In this document: in pieces, positions 46,399 through 54,434 of the stretch
Layout of the letters: each line of letters starts with the position of its first letter
Position numbering within the stretch: the first letter of the stretch is position 1
Assembly (NCBI RefSeq): GCF_016107325.1
Contig: NZ_RCVT01000001.1
Coordinates: forward strand, 868,001-932,000
Reading direction: 5' to 3'
Source of the DNA: Sphingomonas sp. MA1305
GTDB lineage: Bacteria; Pseudomonadota; Alphaproteobacteria; Sphingomonadales; Sphingomonadaceae
Length of the DNA: 64,000 nucleotides
Notes under the pieces: generated by a model
The model's input: only the letters and a program-made list of their open reading frames with translations
Database searches by the model: none
Told to the model about the DNA's origin: nothing
Made by a program: the position numbers and the translations under genes

Positions 46399-47619
46399 AT
46401 GATCGACGATCCCGTAGCGCCCGCCGCTCCCCTTTCCGCGCAAGACGAAGTGGCGCTGGGCGCGCCGCTGGTGCCGGGGGCGGACGAAATCGGGCGGATC
46501 GCGCAGCGGCGCGATCGGTTGCTCGCCGCATTGACGCTGATCGCCGGCATCGGCCTTGCCGTCGGGACGCCGTTCGCACTCAAATCGGGCGCCGAATTCT
46601 TCCTGCCGCTGACCGCCTCGCTGGTCATCGCGATCGCGCTGGTGCCGGTGCTCGAATGGCTGGAGCGGCGCGGCCTGCCGTCGGCGCTTGCCGCCTTGAT
46701 CTGCCTGTTCGTCTTCCTGGTCGTCGCCAATATCGCGATCGCGGCGATCGTCGTGCCGGCGACCGACTTCTTCCAGCTGCTGCCGAGCCGGATCAGCCGC
46801 ATCCAGCACAATCTGTCGCCGCTGCTCGACCTCTATTCGACGCTCGAGAAGTCGGTGAACAGGATGTTCCGCCAGATCGCGTCCAGCCCGCCGCGCCAGG
46901 CGCAGACCGCCGCGGTGTCGCCGCCCAGCTCGATCCTGGAACTGGCGGCGACCTCGGCGCCGACGGTCATCGTCCAGTTCCTGTTCGGCGTGCTGATCGT
47001 CTTCTTCTTCCTGTCCGGCTGGACGCGGATGCGGCGGCGGACGATCACCGGCCGGACCAGCTTCGACGGCGCAATGGCGACGGCGCGCGTGATCCAGGAC
47101 GTGGTGGACGACGTGTCGGCCTATCTCGGCACGATCACGGCGATCAACATCACCCTGGGCCTCGTCGTTGCCGGCGCGCTCTACTTCATCGGCATGCCGT
47201 CCCCCCTGATGTGGGGCGGCATCGTGACGCTGCTCAACTACATCCCCTATTTCGGGCCGGTGATCGCGATGGTGCTGCTCGCGGTCGGCGGGATGATGGT
47301 GTTCAGCGACATCTGGGTGGCGATGCTGCCGCCCGCGGTGATGATCGGCTGCCACCTGGTCGAGGCGAATGCGATCACCCCGCTGATCGTCGGGCACCGG
47401 CTGACGATCAGCCCGCTGATGATCCTCATCTCGCTGAGCTTCTGGGGTTGGGTCTGGGGCACGGCGGGGGCGCTGCTGGCGGTGCCGCTGCTGATCATCA
47501 TCCAGACCGTGCTGGGCGCGGCGGGCAAGCCCGACATCGCCGGTTTCCTGTTCGAGCACGGCACGCTGGTGCAGCAGGAGCGCGCGCGTCGCCGGCGAAA
47601 CGAGGCCGGCGAAGAATAG
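46399..47619 (+). CDS. AI-2E family transporter (PerM/YdiK-type permease)
   Basis: 406 aa. Membrane segments at about 44-62, 68-86, 94-116, then a soluble helical stretch 120-185, followed by the C-terminal block of segments to about 385. GIVTLLNYIPYFGPVI and LVEANAITPLIVG are the family signature of PF01594. Members export or take up small molecules (autoinducer-2, bicarbonate or Na+/H+ have been proposed); substrate unknown. Start ATG 46399; the GTG at 46396 is in frame too. Confidence 0.9.
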   Translation: MIDDPVAPAAPLSAQDEVALGAPLVPGADEIGRIAQRRDRLLAALTLIAGIGLAVGTPFALKSGAEFFLPLTASLVIAIALVPVLEWLERRGLPSALAALICLFVFLVVANIAIAAIVVPATDFFQLLPSRISRIQHNLSPLLDLYSTLEKSVNRMFRQIASSPPRQAQTAAVSPPSSILELAATSAPTVIVQFLFGVLIVFFFLSGWTRMRRRTITGRTSFDGAMATARVIQDVVDDVSAYLGTITAINITLGLVVAGALYFIGMPSPLMWGGIVTLLNYIPYFGPVIAMVLLAVGGMMVFSDIWVAMLPPAVMIGCHLVEANAITPLIVGHRLTISPLMILISLSFWGWVWGTAGALLAVPLLIIIQTVLGAAGKPDIAGFLFEHGTLVQQERARRRRNEAGEE

Positions 47620-47623
47620 GCCG

Positions 47624-47650
47624 TTGACACCCCGATGGGGTTCGCCTAGT
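47624..47650 (+). promoter_or_regulatory. Sigma-70-type promoter for the tRNA-Asp pair
   Basis: TTGACA at 47624-47629 and CCTAGT at 47645-47650, 23 bp before the mature 5' end of the first tRNA. A perfect -35 with a short 15-bp spacer and GC-rich discriminator (CGGCGCGCC) is the form seen before stable RNA genes in alphaproteobacteria. Confidence 0.6.
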
Positions 47651-47672
47651 CGGCGCGCCTCAACGCTTCCAA

Positions 47673-47749
<77 letters not shown>

Positions 47750-47813
47750 TTCCCTTTGCGGATGGCCGGATCAGCCGCGAAATGCAGTGCGCCAAAGCGC
47801 CGCGTGCCGTCAC

Positions 47814-47889
<76 letters not shown>

Positions 47890-47890
<1 letters not shown>

Positions 47891-47909
47891 CGCTTCGTCA
47901 TGGAAGCGT
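47890..47909 (+). terminator. Hairpin directly behind the second tRNA-Asp
   Basis: ACGCTTC and GAAGCGT flank a 6-nt loop, starting at the last A of the tRNA CCA. A short terminator or processing hairpin; only two T residues follow, so support is limited. Confidence 0.35.
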
Positions 47910-47922
47910 TCCCGATCGAAAC

Positions 47923-48027
47923 GTCGCGAAGGTCGCACCGACGACGCGTTACGGAACGTCGCAACGGTCGCATCCGCGCCGCGTCGTGGAAAGTCTCAAA
48001 AGTCGCACGCGGAGCGGTAGGGATGGC
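47923..48027. repeat. Three degenerate tandem repeats with a 35-bp period
   Basis: Units start at 47923, 47958 and 47993, exactly 35 bp apart. Each begins GTCGCnAnGGTCGCA (GTCGCGAAGGTCGCA, GTCGCAACGGTCGCA, GTCTCAAAAGTCGCA). Units 1 and 2 agree in about two thirds of positions; unit 3 only in its first 15. Within each unit GTCGC itself repeats 9 bp apart. No gene is evident in this 242-bp gap (47891-48132). Confidence 0.7.
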
Positions 48028-48132
48028 AATGCACGCTGCCGTGCCGCGGCGCCCGGCATCTGATAAATCCGATTCCCCGACGGGGTGAGAAAGACGGGTG
48101 ATCCTACCGTCCCAATCGCCTGTAGGACAGCG

Positions 48133-48339
48133 TCATCGCCAGCGGCCGGTTTCCATCCACAGCAGCAGCGGCTTGAGCGGCGCGATCCAGACGATCCCCG
48201 TCACCAGATAGAAGAGCGCCTGCAGCCACCAGGGCCAGCCGCCGACCATGCCCGACAGGCTGGTGACGAGAATGCACCAGAGCGCGATCAGCGCGAGGAT
48301 GGCGAACATGCCGGCGGGCTTGCGCCAGGTCGGGGTCAT
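48133..48339 (-). CDS. DUF2842 family membrane protein
   Basis: 68 aa, alphaproteobacterial DUF2842. TPTWRKPAGMFAILALIALW begins it, then a second hydrophobic segment ALFYLVTGIVWIAPLKPLLL, giving two membrane helices with a short basic end (METGRWR). Function unknown. Its ATG overlaps the stop of the 5-formyl-THF cyclo-ligase gene (ATGA, 48336-48339), so they are translated together. Confidence 0.9.
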   Translation of the reverse strand: MTPTWRKPAGMFAILALIALWCILVTSLSGMVGGWPWWLQALFYLVTGIVWIAPLKPLLLWMETGRWR

Positions 48340-48872
48340 GGGACGATCCATTCCGATTCGGTGACGATGGCGTGGAGTGGCACGTCCCAGGGATCGGGCA
48401 CCAGCCCGTCCGTCTCCTGCATCGACCAGGCGACGCCGATCCGCCACGCATCCGGATAGGCCGCGAAGGCGCGATCGTAATGGCCGGCACCCTGGCCGAG
48501 CCGGTTGCCGCGCCGGTCGAAGCCGACCAGCGGCGTCAGGATGATGTCGGGTGCGACTTCCGGCGCCGTTGCCGCGGGTTGGCGCAGGCCGAACGGACCG
48601 GTGGTGAGCGGCGCGCCCGGCGACCATGTGAGAAAGCGGATCGGCGTCGCGCGATCGACCACATGCGGCAGGGCGAGCACGCAGCTGGCGGCGACCGCGG
48701 CGCGGGCGAGGGGGGCGGGATCCGCCTCGCTGCCGAGCGGCATGTAGGTGGCAACCACGACATCCGGCGCGAGCCGGTCGAGGAAGACGGAGGAGGGTGT
48801 CACCGCACCGTCGCGCGCGAAGGCGTCGCGTGCAGCGCGTAGATGGCCGCGCAGGATGCGCTTGTCGGTCAT
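48336..48872 (-). CDS. fau: 5-formyltetrahydrofolate cyclo-ligase
   Basis: 178 aa, standard length. KRILRGHLRAARD at the N-terminus is the basic ATP-binding helix; VVATYMPLGSEADP and LTPLVGFDRRGNRLGQGAGHYDR match the family signature (G-x-G-x-GYYD type). It converts 5-formyl-THF to 5,10-methenyl-THF with ATP. The gene lies just downstream of 6S RNA, a linkage conserved from gamma- to alphaproteobacteria (ygfA/fau). Confidence 0.94.
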   Translation of the reverse strand: MTDKRILRGHLRAARDAFARDGAVTPSSVFLDRLAPDVVVATYMPLGSEADPAPLARAAVAASCVLALPHVVDRATPIRFLTWSPGAPLTTGPFGLRQPAATAPEVAPDIILTPLVGFDRRGNRLGQGAGHYDRAFAAYPDAWRIGVAWSMQETDGLVPDPWDVPLHAIVTESEWIVP

Positions 48873-48884
48873 GATCGGAACACC

Positions 48885-49050
48885 GGGCGGGTGGCGGGAC
48901 CGCCGTGGTCGTTTGCCGGAATATCCACTGACGCCCAATACGTCAGGTGGGGACCATGTACGTCAGGCCAGGGCCTGGGCAGGGACAGCCCCCTTGGATG
49001 AAGAATAGCCTCAGGGATGATCGAGGCTCGTGCCGGGCAGTACCCGCCGC
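48885..49050 (-). ncRNA. ssrS: 6S RNA (SsrS)
   Basis: The 186-bp gap between zapA and the cyclo-ligase gene on their strand is where 6S RNA lies in many proteobacteria. The minus-strand sequence shows a closing stem GGCGGG/CCCGCC and a long interrupted hairpin. Its CCCTGAGGCTATTC segment aligns with the conserved CCCUGAGCCGAUAUU of E. coli 6S. 6S RNA mimics an open promoter and binds sigma-70 polymerase in stationary phase. Ends are approximate. Confidence 0.72.
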
Positions 49051-49058
49051 CGACCGAT

Positions 49059-49367
49059 TTAGGCGTTCGGAGGCGTATGCTCAAGGGCATCGGCCAGACT
49101 TTCGAGGCGATCGGCGATTCGCGCCAGCGTCGCCTCGCTGACGGCGGATCCTTCCGGCGCGCGATTCTCGCTCTCGTCAAGCGCATCGGCCAGCATCAAT
49201 GCGACGAACAGCATCGCCCGCTCGCCCGGAATGTTGCCGGCGGCGCGCAGCCCGGCGGGCCAGCGCTCGGCGATCATCCGTCCGAGCATCTCCAGCCGCG
49301 GCTCGCCGCCGTCGCGGCAGGCGACGGTATGCTGACGGCCGCCGATATCCAGCGTGACCTGTGCCAT
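49059..49367 (-). CDS. zapA: Cell division protein ZapA
   Basis: 102 aa. The N-terminal AQVTLDIGGRQHTVACRDGGEPRLEMLGR is the ZapA domain, followed by a long helix used for dimerisation (LFVALMLADALDESE and LARIADRLESLADALEH). ZapA bundles FtsZ filaments at midcell. TGATG overlap with the preceding small gene gives translational coupling. Upstream neighbour of 6S RNA, as usual. Confidence 0.92.
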   Translation of the reverse strand: MAQVTLDIGGRQHTVACRDGGEPRLEMLGRMIAERWPAGLRAAGNIPGERAMLFVALMLADALDESENRAPEGSAVSEATLARIADRLESLADALEHTPPNA

Positions 49368-49549
49368 CAGCCGGCGTTGCCCCGCGCGATCACCTCGTCG
49401 AGCGCACTGACCGCTTCCGCCATGCGCGCCTTGAGCGCGGCGTGACGGCGGGCAAGCGCGTCACCGGCCTGGGCGCGCGCGGCGATCGCCGCCTCGATGC
49501 GGGCGATGGCGGTGTCGATACGATCGACGGCGGTGGGGGCATCGGGCAT
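49367..49549 (-). CDS. Small coiled-coil protein upstream of zapA
   Basis: 60 aa, almost entirely helical: DRIDTAIARIEAAIAARAQA and RRHAALKARMAEAVSALDEV form heptads with Ile/Ala/Leu at a/d positions. A small coiled-coil gene at this place before zapA is common in alphaproteobacteria; its role, possibly with ZapA, is not known. Starts ATG 49549 and ends in a 1-bp overlap with zapA. Function inferred only from position. Confidence 0.7.
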   Translation of the reverse strand: MPDAPTAVDRIDTAIARIEAAIAARAQAGDALARRHAALKARMAEAVSALDEVIARGNAG

Positions 49550-49782
49550 TGCCGGCGAGGTAGGCGCGCGCGGCCGCGGCGGCAAGCGGGCAAACCGTCC
49601 GGCGGAGGCAGGCGGTTCGATTCGCGCGAAGACCGGCGCCGGCCGCGGCGTCGATCCGGGGCGGGACGTCTGCCGCCGCCGCACGCCGGTTGACAGCGAC
49701 ACCCCGCCCCCCCCAAAGGCGGGCGCGTCCGGTGCGGCCGGTTGTCCCGGCATCGCGCTGCATTCCCACGAGGAGAATCAGG

Positions 49783-50793
49783 ATGACGGTGAAGGTTGCG
49801 ATCAACGGCTTCGGACGGATCGGCCGCCTAGTCGCGCGCGCGATGATCGAGCGCGGCGGCGATGAGCTGGAACTGGTCGCGATCAACGACCTGGCCGATG
49901 CCAAGTCGAACGCCTGGCTGTTCAGCCGCGACAGCGTGCACGGCAAATATCCCGGCACCGTCACCGCCGAAGGCAACGACCTGGTCATCGACGGCAAGCG
50001 CATCCGCGTCACCGCCGAGCGCGACCCCGCCAATCTGCCGCACAAGGAACTGGGCGTCGATCTGGTGCTGGAGTGCACCGGCTTCTTCACCGACCGTGCG
50101 TCGTGCCAAAAGCACCTCGATGCCGGCGCCAAGAAGGTGCTGATCTCCGCGCCGGGCAAGAACGTCGACCTGACCGTCGTCTATGGCGTCAATCACGACA
50201 AGCTGACCGGCGATCACACGATCGTCTCCAACGCCTCGTGCACCACCAACTGCCTGGCGCCGGTCGCCAAGGTGCTGAACGATGCGATCGGCATCGAGCG
50301 CGGCCTGATGACCACGGTCCATGCCTACACCAACGATCAGAAGATCCTCGACCAGATCCACCCGGACCTGCGCCGGGCGCGCGCCGCGGCGATGAGCATG
50401 ATCCCGACGACGACCGGCGCCGCGCGCGCGGTCGGCGAGGTGCTGCCGGAGCTGAAGGGCAAGCTGGACGGATCGGCGATCCGCGTGCCGGTGCCCGACG
50501 TCAGCCTGGTCGACCTGACCTTCACCCCGGCGCGCGACGTCACCAAGGACGAGGTCAACGCGCTGCTGAAGGCGGCGGCCGAGGACGGCCCGCTGAAGGG
50601 CGTGCTGGTCTATTCGGACGAGCCGCTGGTCTCGATCGACCTGATGCATTCGCCGCAGTCGTCGACCGTCGACAGCCTGGAGACGGCGGTGATCGACGGC
50701 AAGCTGGTCCGCGTGGTCAGCTGGTACGACAATGAATGGGGCTTCTCCAACCGCATGGTCGACACCGCGACCGCGATGGCCAAGTTCCTGTAA
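49783..50793 (+). CDS. gap: Glyceraldehyde-3-phosphate dehydrogenase
   Basis: 336 aa. NAD motif [18 protein letters not shown]; catalytic C153 in [28 protein letters not shown] near the end. AGGAG seven bases before ATG. A TTGACA at 49690-49695 followed by a run of C may be part of its promoter, but no clear -10 is seen. It starts a glycolytic block, gap - MOSC - pgk - aldolase, all on plus. There is no transketolase gene before it, although tkt-gap linkage is common. Confidence 0.98.
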   Translation: MTVKVAINGFGRIGRLVARAMIERGGDELELVAINDLADAKSNAWLFSRDSVHGKYPGTVTAEGNDLVIDGKRIRVTAERDPANLPHKELGVDLVLECTGFFTDRASCQKHLDAGAKKVLISAPGKNVDLTVVYGVNHDKLTGDHTIVSNASCTTNCLAPVAKVLNDAIGIERGLMTTVHAYTNDQKILDQIHPDLRRARAAAMSMIPTTTGAARAVGEVLPELKGKLDGSAIRVPVPDVSLVDLTFTPARDVTKDEVNALLKAAAEDGPLKGVLVYSDEPLVSIDLMHSPQSSTVDSLETAVIDGKLVRVVSWYDNEWGFSNRMVDTATAMAKFL

Positions 50794-50814
50794 AGACGCC
50801 GCCATGCATGACCT

Positions 50815-50898
50815 CGTCATGGCGGGCCTAGCGACGCAATCCAGGGCGCCGCGCGCGACGCCCTGGATTGCCGCGTCGCTTCTCTCCTCGCCATGACG
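50815..50898. repeat. 84-bp intergenic palindrome, family D, reaching into the MOSC start codon
   Basis: Left arm CGTCATGGCG...AGCGACGCAATCCAGGGCG, right arm CGCCCTGGATTGCCGCGTCGCT...CGCCATGACG. The ATG of the longest MOSC reading frame (50893) lies inside the right-hand end. Confidence 0.8.
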
Positions 50899-51378
50899 GA
50901 GGAGCCCGTGGGCGTGCTCGCCGGGATCGCCCGCCACGCCTTTCCCAAAGCGCCGATGGAATTGGTCGACCATGTCGACGTCACCGTCGACGGCGGCCTG
51001 CACGGCGATTTCCGCGGTGCGGTCAAGCCCGGCGGGCGCGGCCGGCGCCAGGTGACGCTGATGGAGGCGGGCGACTGGGCGGCGGCAATGGCCGAGCTGG
51101 ACCACGCGATTCCGTGGCAGGAACGGCGCGCCAATTTGCTCGTCGAGCATCTCGACCTGCCGCAGACGGCCGGAACGTTGATCGGCATCGGCGCCGAGGT
51201 CATTCTGGAAATCACCGTCGAATGCGACCCGTGCAGCCGCATGGAGACGATCGCGACCGGCCTGAAGGCGGCGCTGACCCCCGACTGGCGGGGCGGCGCC
51301 TGTTCGCGCGTCAAGCGCGGCGGACGGATCGCGGTCGGCGATGCCATCCATATTCTCGATCCTTCGCAAGGACTGTAA
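50893..51378 (+). CDS. MOSC domain protein
   Basis: 161 aa from ATG 50893. However, that ATG is in the palindromic repeat, and GGAGGAG (50898-50904) fits the GTG at 50914 much better (9-base spacing, giving LAGIARHAFPKAPMELVD). MOSC features are GGLHGDFRG, RRANLLVEHLDLPQ, and the conserved Cys in ECDPCSRM. MOSC domains act in molybdenum-cofactor sulfuration or carry sulfur in other proteins. Placement between gap and pgk is unusual; function here is unknown. Confidence 0.85.
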   Translation: MTEEPVGVLAGIARHAFPKAPMELVDHVDVTVDGGLHGDFRGAVKPGGRGRRQVTLMEAGDWAAAMAELDHAIPWQERRANLLVEHLDLPQTAGTLIGIGAEVILEITVECDPCSRMETIATGLKAALTPDWRGGACSRVKRGGRIAVGDAIHILDPSQGL

Positions 51379-51381
51379 CAC

Positions 51382-52575
51382 ATGACGAGCAAGCCATTCA
51401 AAACGCTCGATGATATCGGCGATGTCACGGGCAAGCGCGTGCTGGTGCGCGAGGATCTGAACGTGCCGATGGCGGACGGGCAGGTGACCGACGATACGCG
51501 GCTGCGCGCGACGCTGGCGACGGTGACCGAGCTGGCGGATCGCGGCGCGATCGTGCTGGTGCTGGCGCATTTCGGCCGCCCCAAGGGCCAGCGTCATCCC
51601 GACATGTCGCTGGCGATGATCACCAAACCCTATGCGCAGGTGCTCGGCCGGCCGGTGCGCTTCGTCGATTGGGGCGGCGCGGCGGATGCCGTCGCGCAGA
51701 TGCAGCCGGGCGACATTGCGGTGCTGGAGAACACGCGCTTCTTCGCCGGCGAGGAGAAGAACGACGCGGAGACGGTGCAGACCTTCGCCGCGATCGGCGA
51801 CCTCTACGTCAACGATGCCTTTTCGGCCGCGCACCGTGCCCATGCCTCGACCGAGGGGCTGGCGCGGGTGCTGCCGGCCTTTGCGGGGCGGGCGATGGAG
51901 GCGGAGCTCGACGCGCTGGAGACGGCGCTGGGCAAGCCCGAACATCCCGTCGCCGCGGTGGTCGGCGGGGCGAAGGTGTCGACCAAGCTCGACGTGCTCA
52001 AGCATCTGGTCGGCAAGGTCGACCATCTGATCATCGGCGGCGGCATGGCCAACACCTTCCTCGCCGCGCGCGGCGTGAACGTCGGCAAGTCGCTGTGCGA
52101 GCATGATCTGACCGGCACGGCCGAGGCGATCCTCGATGCCGCCGACGCGGCGAACTGCACCGTCCATCTGCCCTATGACGTCGTGGTGGCGACCGAATTC
52201 CGGGCCAACCCGCCGGTGCGCACCGTCAACGTGCATGAAGTCGCCGCGGACGAGATGATCCTCGACGTCGGGCCGAGCGCGGTCGAGGCGCTGGGCGACG
52301 TGCTGAAGAACTGCCGCACGCTGGTGTGGAACGGTCCGCTCGGCGCATTCGAGACGCCGCCGTTCGACGTCGCCACCGTCAGCCTGGCGCGGACCGCGGC
52401 GGCGCTGACCCAGGAAGGGACGCTCGTGTCGGTGGCGGGCGGCGGCGACACCGTCGCGGCGCTCAACCAGGCGGGCGTCGCAGGTGATTTCTCCTTCGTG
52501 TCGACCGCCGGCGGGGCGTTCCTCGAGTGGATGGAGGGCAAGGAATTGCCCGGCGTCGCGGCGCTGACGCGGTGA
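51382..52575 (+). CDS. pgk: Phosphoglycerate kinase
   Basis: 397 aa. [15 protein letters not shown] (3-phosphoglycerate site), [35 protein letters not shown] and the C-terminal [14 protein letters not shown] site are all present. It makes ATP from 1,3-bisphosphoglycerate, following gap in the pathway. Starts 3 bp after the MOSC stop, so probably one transcript. Confidence 0.98.
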   Translation: MTSKPFKTLDDIGDVTGKRVLVREDLNVPMADGQVTDDTRLRATLATVTELADRGAIVLVLAHFGRPKGQRHPDMSLAMITKPYAQVLGRPVRFVDWGGAADAVAQMQPGDIAVLENTRFFAGEEKNDAETVQTFAAIGDLYVNDAFSAAHRAHASTEGLARVLPAFAGRAMEAELDALETALGKPEHPVAAVVGGAKVSTKLDVLKHLVGKVDHLIIGGGMANTFLAARGVNVGKSLCEHDLTGTAEAILDAADAANCTVHLPYDVVVATEFRANPPVRTVNVHEVAADEMILDVGPSAVEALGDVLKNCRTLVWNGPLGAFETPPFDVATVSLARTAAALTQEGTLVSVAGGGDTVAALNQAGVAGDFSFVSTAGGAFLEWMEGKELPGVAALTR

Positions 52576-52643
52576 TTGCCGCGCCGCCGCGGCGCGGCTA
52601 ACGCACGACGGCAACGCATACGTATGCATAAAGGAGAATGGGG

Positions 52644-53552
52644 ATGATGGACACCGCCGCGATGACCGCGAAAATGGGCAAGGGCGACGGCTTCATCGCC
52701 GCGCTCGACCAATCGGGCGGGTCCACCCCCAAGGCGCTGAAAGGCTATGGCATCGAGGACGGCGCCTGGTCGAACGACGCCGAGATGTTCGACCTGATCC
52801 ACCAGATGCGCGTCCGCATCATCACCTCGCCCGCCTTCACCGGCGACAAGGTGATCGGCGCGATCCTGTTCGAGCGGACGATGGATGGCGAGGCCGATGG
52901 CAAGCCGGTGCCGGCCGCGCTGCACGACCGCGGCGTCGTGCCGTTCCTGAAGATCGACAAGGGGCTGGAGGACGAGGCGAACGGCGTCCAGCTGATGAAG
53001 CCGATCCCCGGCCTCGCCGATCTGCTCGGCCGGGCGCGCGCGCTGGGCGTGTTCGGCACCAAGGAGCGGTCGGTGGTCAATCTCGCCAATCGCGAGGGGA
53101 TCGCGGCGGTGGTGCGCCAGCAGTTCGAGGTCGCCGAAGAGGTGATCGCCTGCGGCCTGATGCCGATCATCGAGCCCGAAGTGAACATCAAGAGCGCCGA
53201 GCGTGCCGAGGCGGACGCGATCCTCACAGACGAACTGCTCAGGGCGCTGGATGCGCTCGACGCGGGCAAGACGGTGATGCTCAAGCTGTCGCTGCCGGCC
53301 AAGCCCGGCAGCTATGACGCGCTGATCGCCCATCCCAAGGTGGTGCGCGTCGTCGCGCTGTCGGGCGGCTACAGCCGCACCGACGCCTGCCGCGAACTGG
53401 CCAAGAACCCCGGCATGATCGCGAGCTTCAGCCGCGCCCTGCTCGAGGATCTGCGCGCCGGCATGAGCGATGCCGAGTTCGACAAGGCGCTGGGCGAGGC
53501 GATCGACGAAATCTACCAGGCGTCGACTCACAAGGTCGCCGAGGCGGCGTAA
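52644..53552 (+). CDS. fda: Fructose-bisphosphate aldolase, class I
   Basis: 302 aa from ATG 52644; AAGGAG at 52631-52636 fits this start better than 52638 or 52647. Class I signatures are AALDQSGGSTPKALKGYGI and the Schiff-base lysine K214 in VMLKLSLPAKPGSY. AEEVIACGLMPIIEPEVNIK matches as well. The enzyme is metal-independent and splits fructose 1,6-bisphosphate. Completes the gap-pgk-aldolase block. The ALSGGYSRTDAC segment is usual for this bacterial subgroup. Confidence 0.95.
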   Translation: MMDTAAMTAKMGKGDGFIAALDQSGGSTPKALKGYGIEDGAWSNDAEMFDLIHQMRVRIITSPAFTGDKVIGAILFERTMDGEADGKPVPAALHDRGVVPFLKIDKGLEDEANGVQLMKPIPGLADLLGRARALGVFGTKERSVVNLANREGIAAVVRQQFEVAEEVIACGLMPIIEPEVNIKSAERAEADAILTDELLRALDALDAGKTVMLKLSLPAKPGSYDALIAHPKVVRVVALSGGYSRTDACRELAKNPGMIASFSRALLEDLRAGMSDAEFDKALGEAIDEIYQASTHKVAEAA

Positions 53553-53589
53553 CGGCCGCCGCGCCCTCAATCTTCCGGCGCTTCGCGCC

Positions 53590-53650
53590 TCCCTCCCTCT
53601 CCCGCCGGGAAAGGGAGGAGGTTGCGCAGCGACCGATAGGGTGAGGGTGG
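53590..53650. repeat. Family C hairpin repeat between aldolase and thiE
   Basis: CCCTCTCCCGCCGGGAAAGGG hairpin followed by GGGTGAGGGTGG, the same elements as at 41611-41716 and 57810-57898. Confidence 0.6.
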
Positions 53651-53686
53651 CTATCGTTTCGCGGGATCGCGCGATACAGCGCCCGC

Positions 53687-54400
53687 ATGACCCTCGACGA
53701 AGACCCGCTCGGCCCGCTCGATCCCGATTTCGCCGCCGCTTTCCAGCGCGACCTGTCGCGGCCCGACTGCCAATTGTACCTGATCTCGCCGCTCGACGTC
53801 GGCGGGGCGTTCCCGGACCGGCTGGCGCGGGCGCTCGACGCCGGGCCGGTCGCCGCCTTCCAGTTCCGCGTCAAGGACATCGACCAGCATAGCGCCGCGC
53901 GCCTGGCCGAGCCGCTGCAGCGGATCTGCGCCGATCGCGACGTCGCCTTCATCGTCAACGACAGCGTCAGCCTGGCCAAAAGGATCGGCGCCGACGGCGT
54001 CCACCTCGGCCAGGGCGATGGCGACGCGCGCGAAGCGCGCAGCCTGCTCGGCCCGGCGGTGCAGATCGGCGTGACCTGCCACGACAGTCGCCATCTGGCG
54101 ATGGAGGCGGGCGAGGCGGGCGCCGATTATGTCGCCTTCGGCAGCTTCTACCCGACCACGACCAAGCAGGTCGAGCATCATCCCGAGCCGGTGGTCCTGT
54201 CCTGGTGGTCGGCGCTGTTCGAGCTGCCCTGCGTTGCGATCGGCGGCATCACGCCGGCCAATGCCGCGCCGCTGATCCGCGCCGGCGCGGACTTTCTGGC
54301 GGTGTCCGGCGCGGTGTGGAACGGCGACGAGGCGGCGGCGGTGCAGGCCTTTGCCGCAGTGCTGGCGGATCATTCCGGCCGGGAAACAACGGGTCGCTGA
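53687..54400 (+). CDS. thiE: Thiamine phosphate synthase
   Basis: 237 aa. AAFQFRVKDIDQH corresponds to the QLRxK phosphate-binding region. VNDSVSLAKRIGADGVHLGQGD and VAIGGITPANAAPLIRAGADFLAVSGAV complete the ThiE/TenI barrel. It couples hydroxymethylpyrimidine diphosphate to thiazole phosphate. The amino terminus (about 25 residues) is longer than in typical ThiE. No TPP riboswitch elements are seen in the 134-bp upstream gap, which holds a family C repeat. A TenI-type paralogue cannot be excluded. Confidence 0.82.
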   Translation: MTLDEDPLGPLDPDFAAAFQRDLSRPDCQLYLISPLDVGGAFPDRLARALDAGPVAAFQFRVKDIDQHSAARLAEPLQRICADRDVAFIVNDSVSLAKRIGADGVHLGQGDGDAREARSLLGPAVQIGVTCHDSRHLAMEAGEAGADYVAFGSFYPTTTKQVEHHPEPVVLSWWSALFELPCVAIGGITPANAAPLIRAGADFLAVSGAVWNGDEAAAVQAFAAVLADHSGRETTGR

Positions 54401-54434
54401 GCCGTTTCCCTTCCACATCCATGTGGGAGGTTGC

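Noticed and set aside
47923..48027. CRISPR array
   Set aside because: Only three degenerate units of 35 bp with no spacers of their own and no cas genes.
47900..48088. Small arginine-rich frame behind tRNA-Asp
   Set aside because: No ribosome site and no similarity; the repetitive basic residues come from the 35-bp repeat.
49690..49716. TTGACA as the gap promoter
   Set aside because: A good -35, but the expected -10 position falls in a C-run; not listed separately.
49828..52629. Open frame of 933 codons on minus opposite gap, MOSC and pgk
   Set aside because: It is the antisense shadow of three clearly conserved genes; high GC leaves few stops. The translation has no recognisable domain and is rich in His, Arg, Asp and Gln as expected for such shadows.
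53553..53686. TPP riboswitch before thiE
   Set aside because: The gap holds a family C hairpin repeat; no CTGAGA or ACCTGATC-type thi-box elements are seen.
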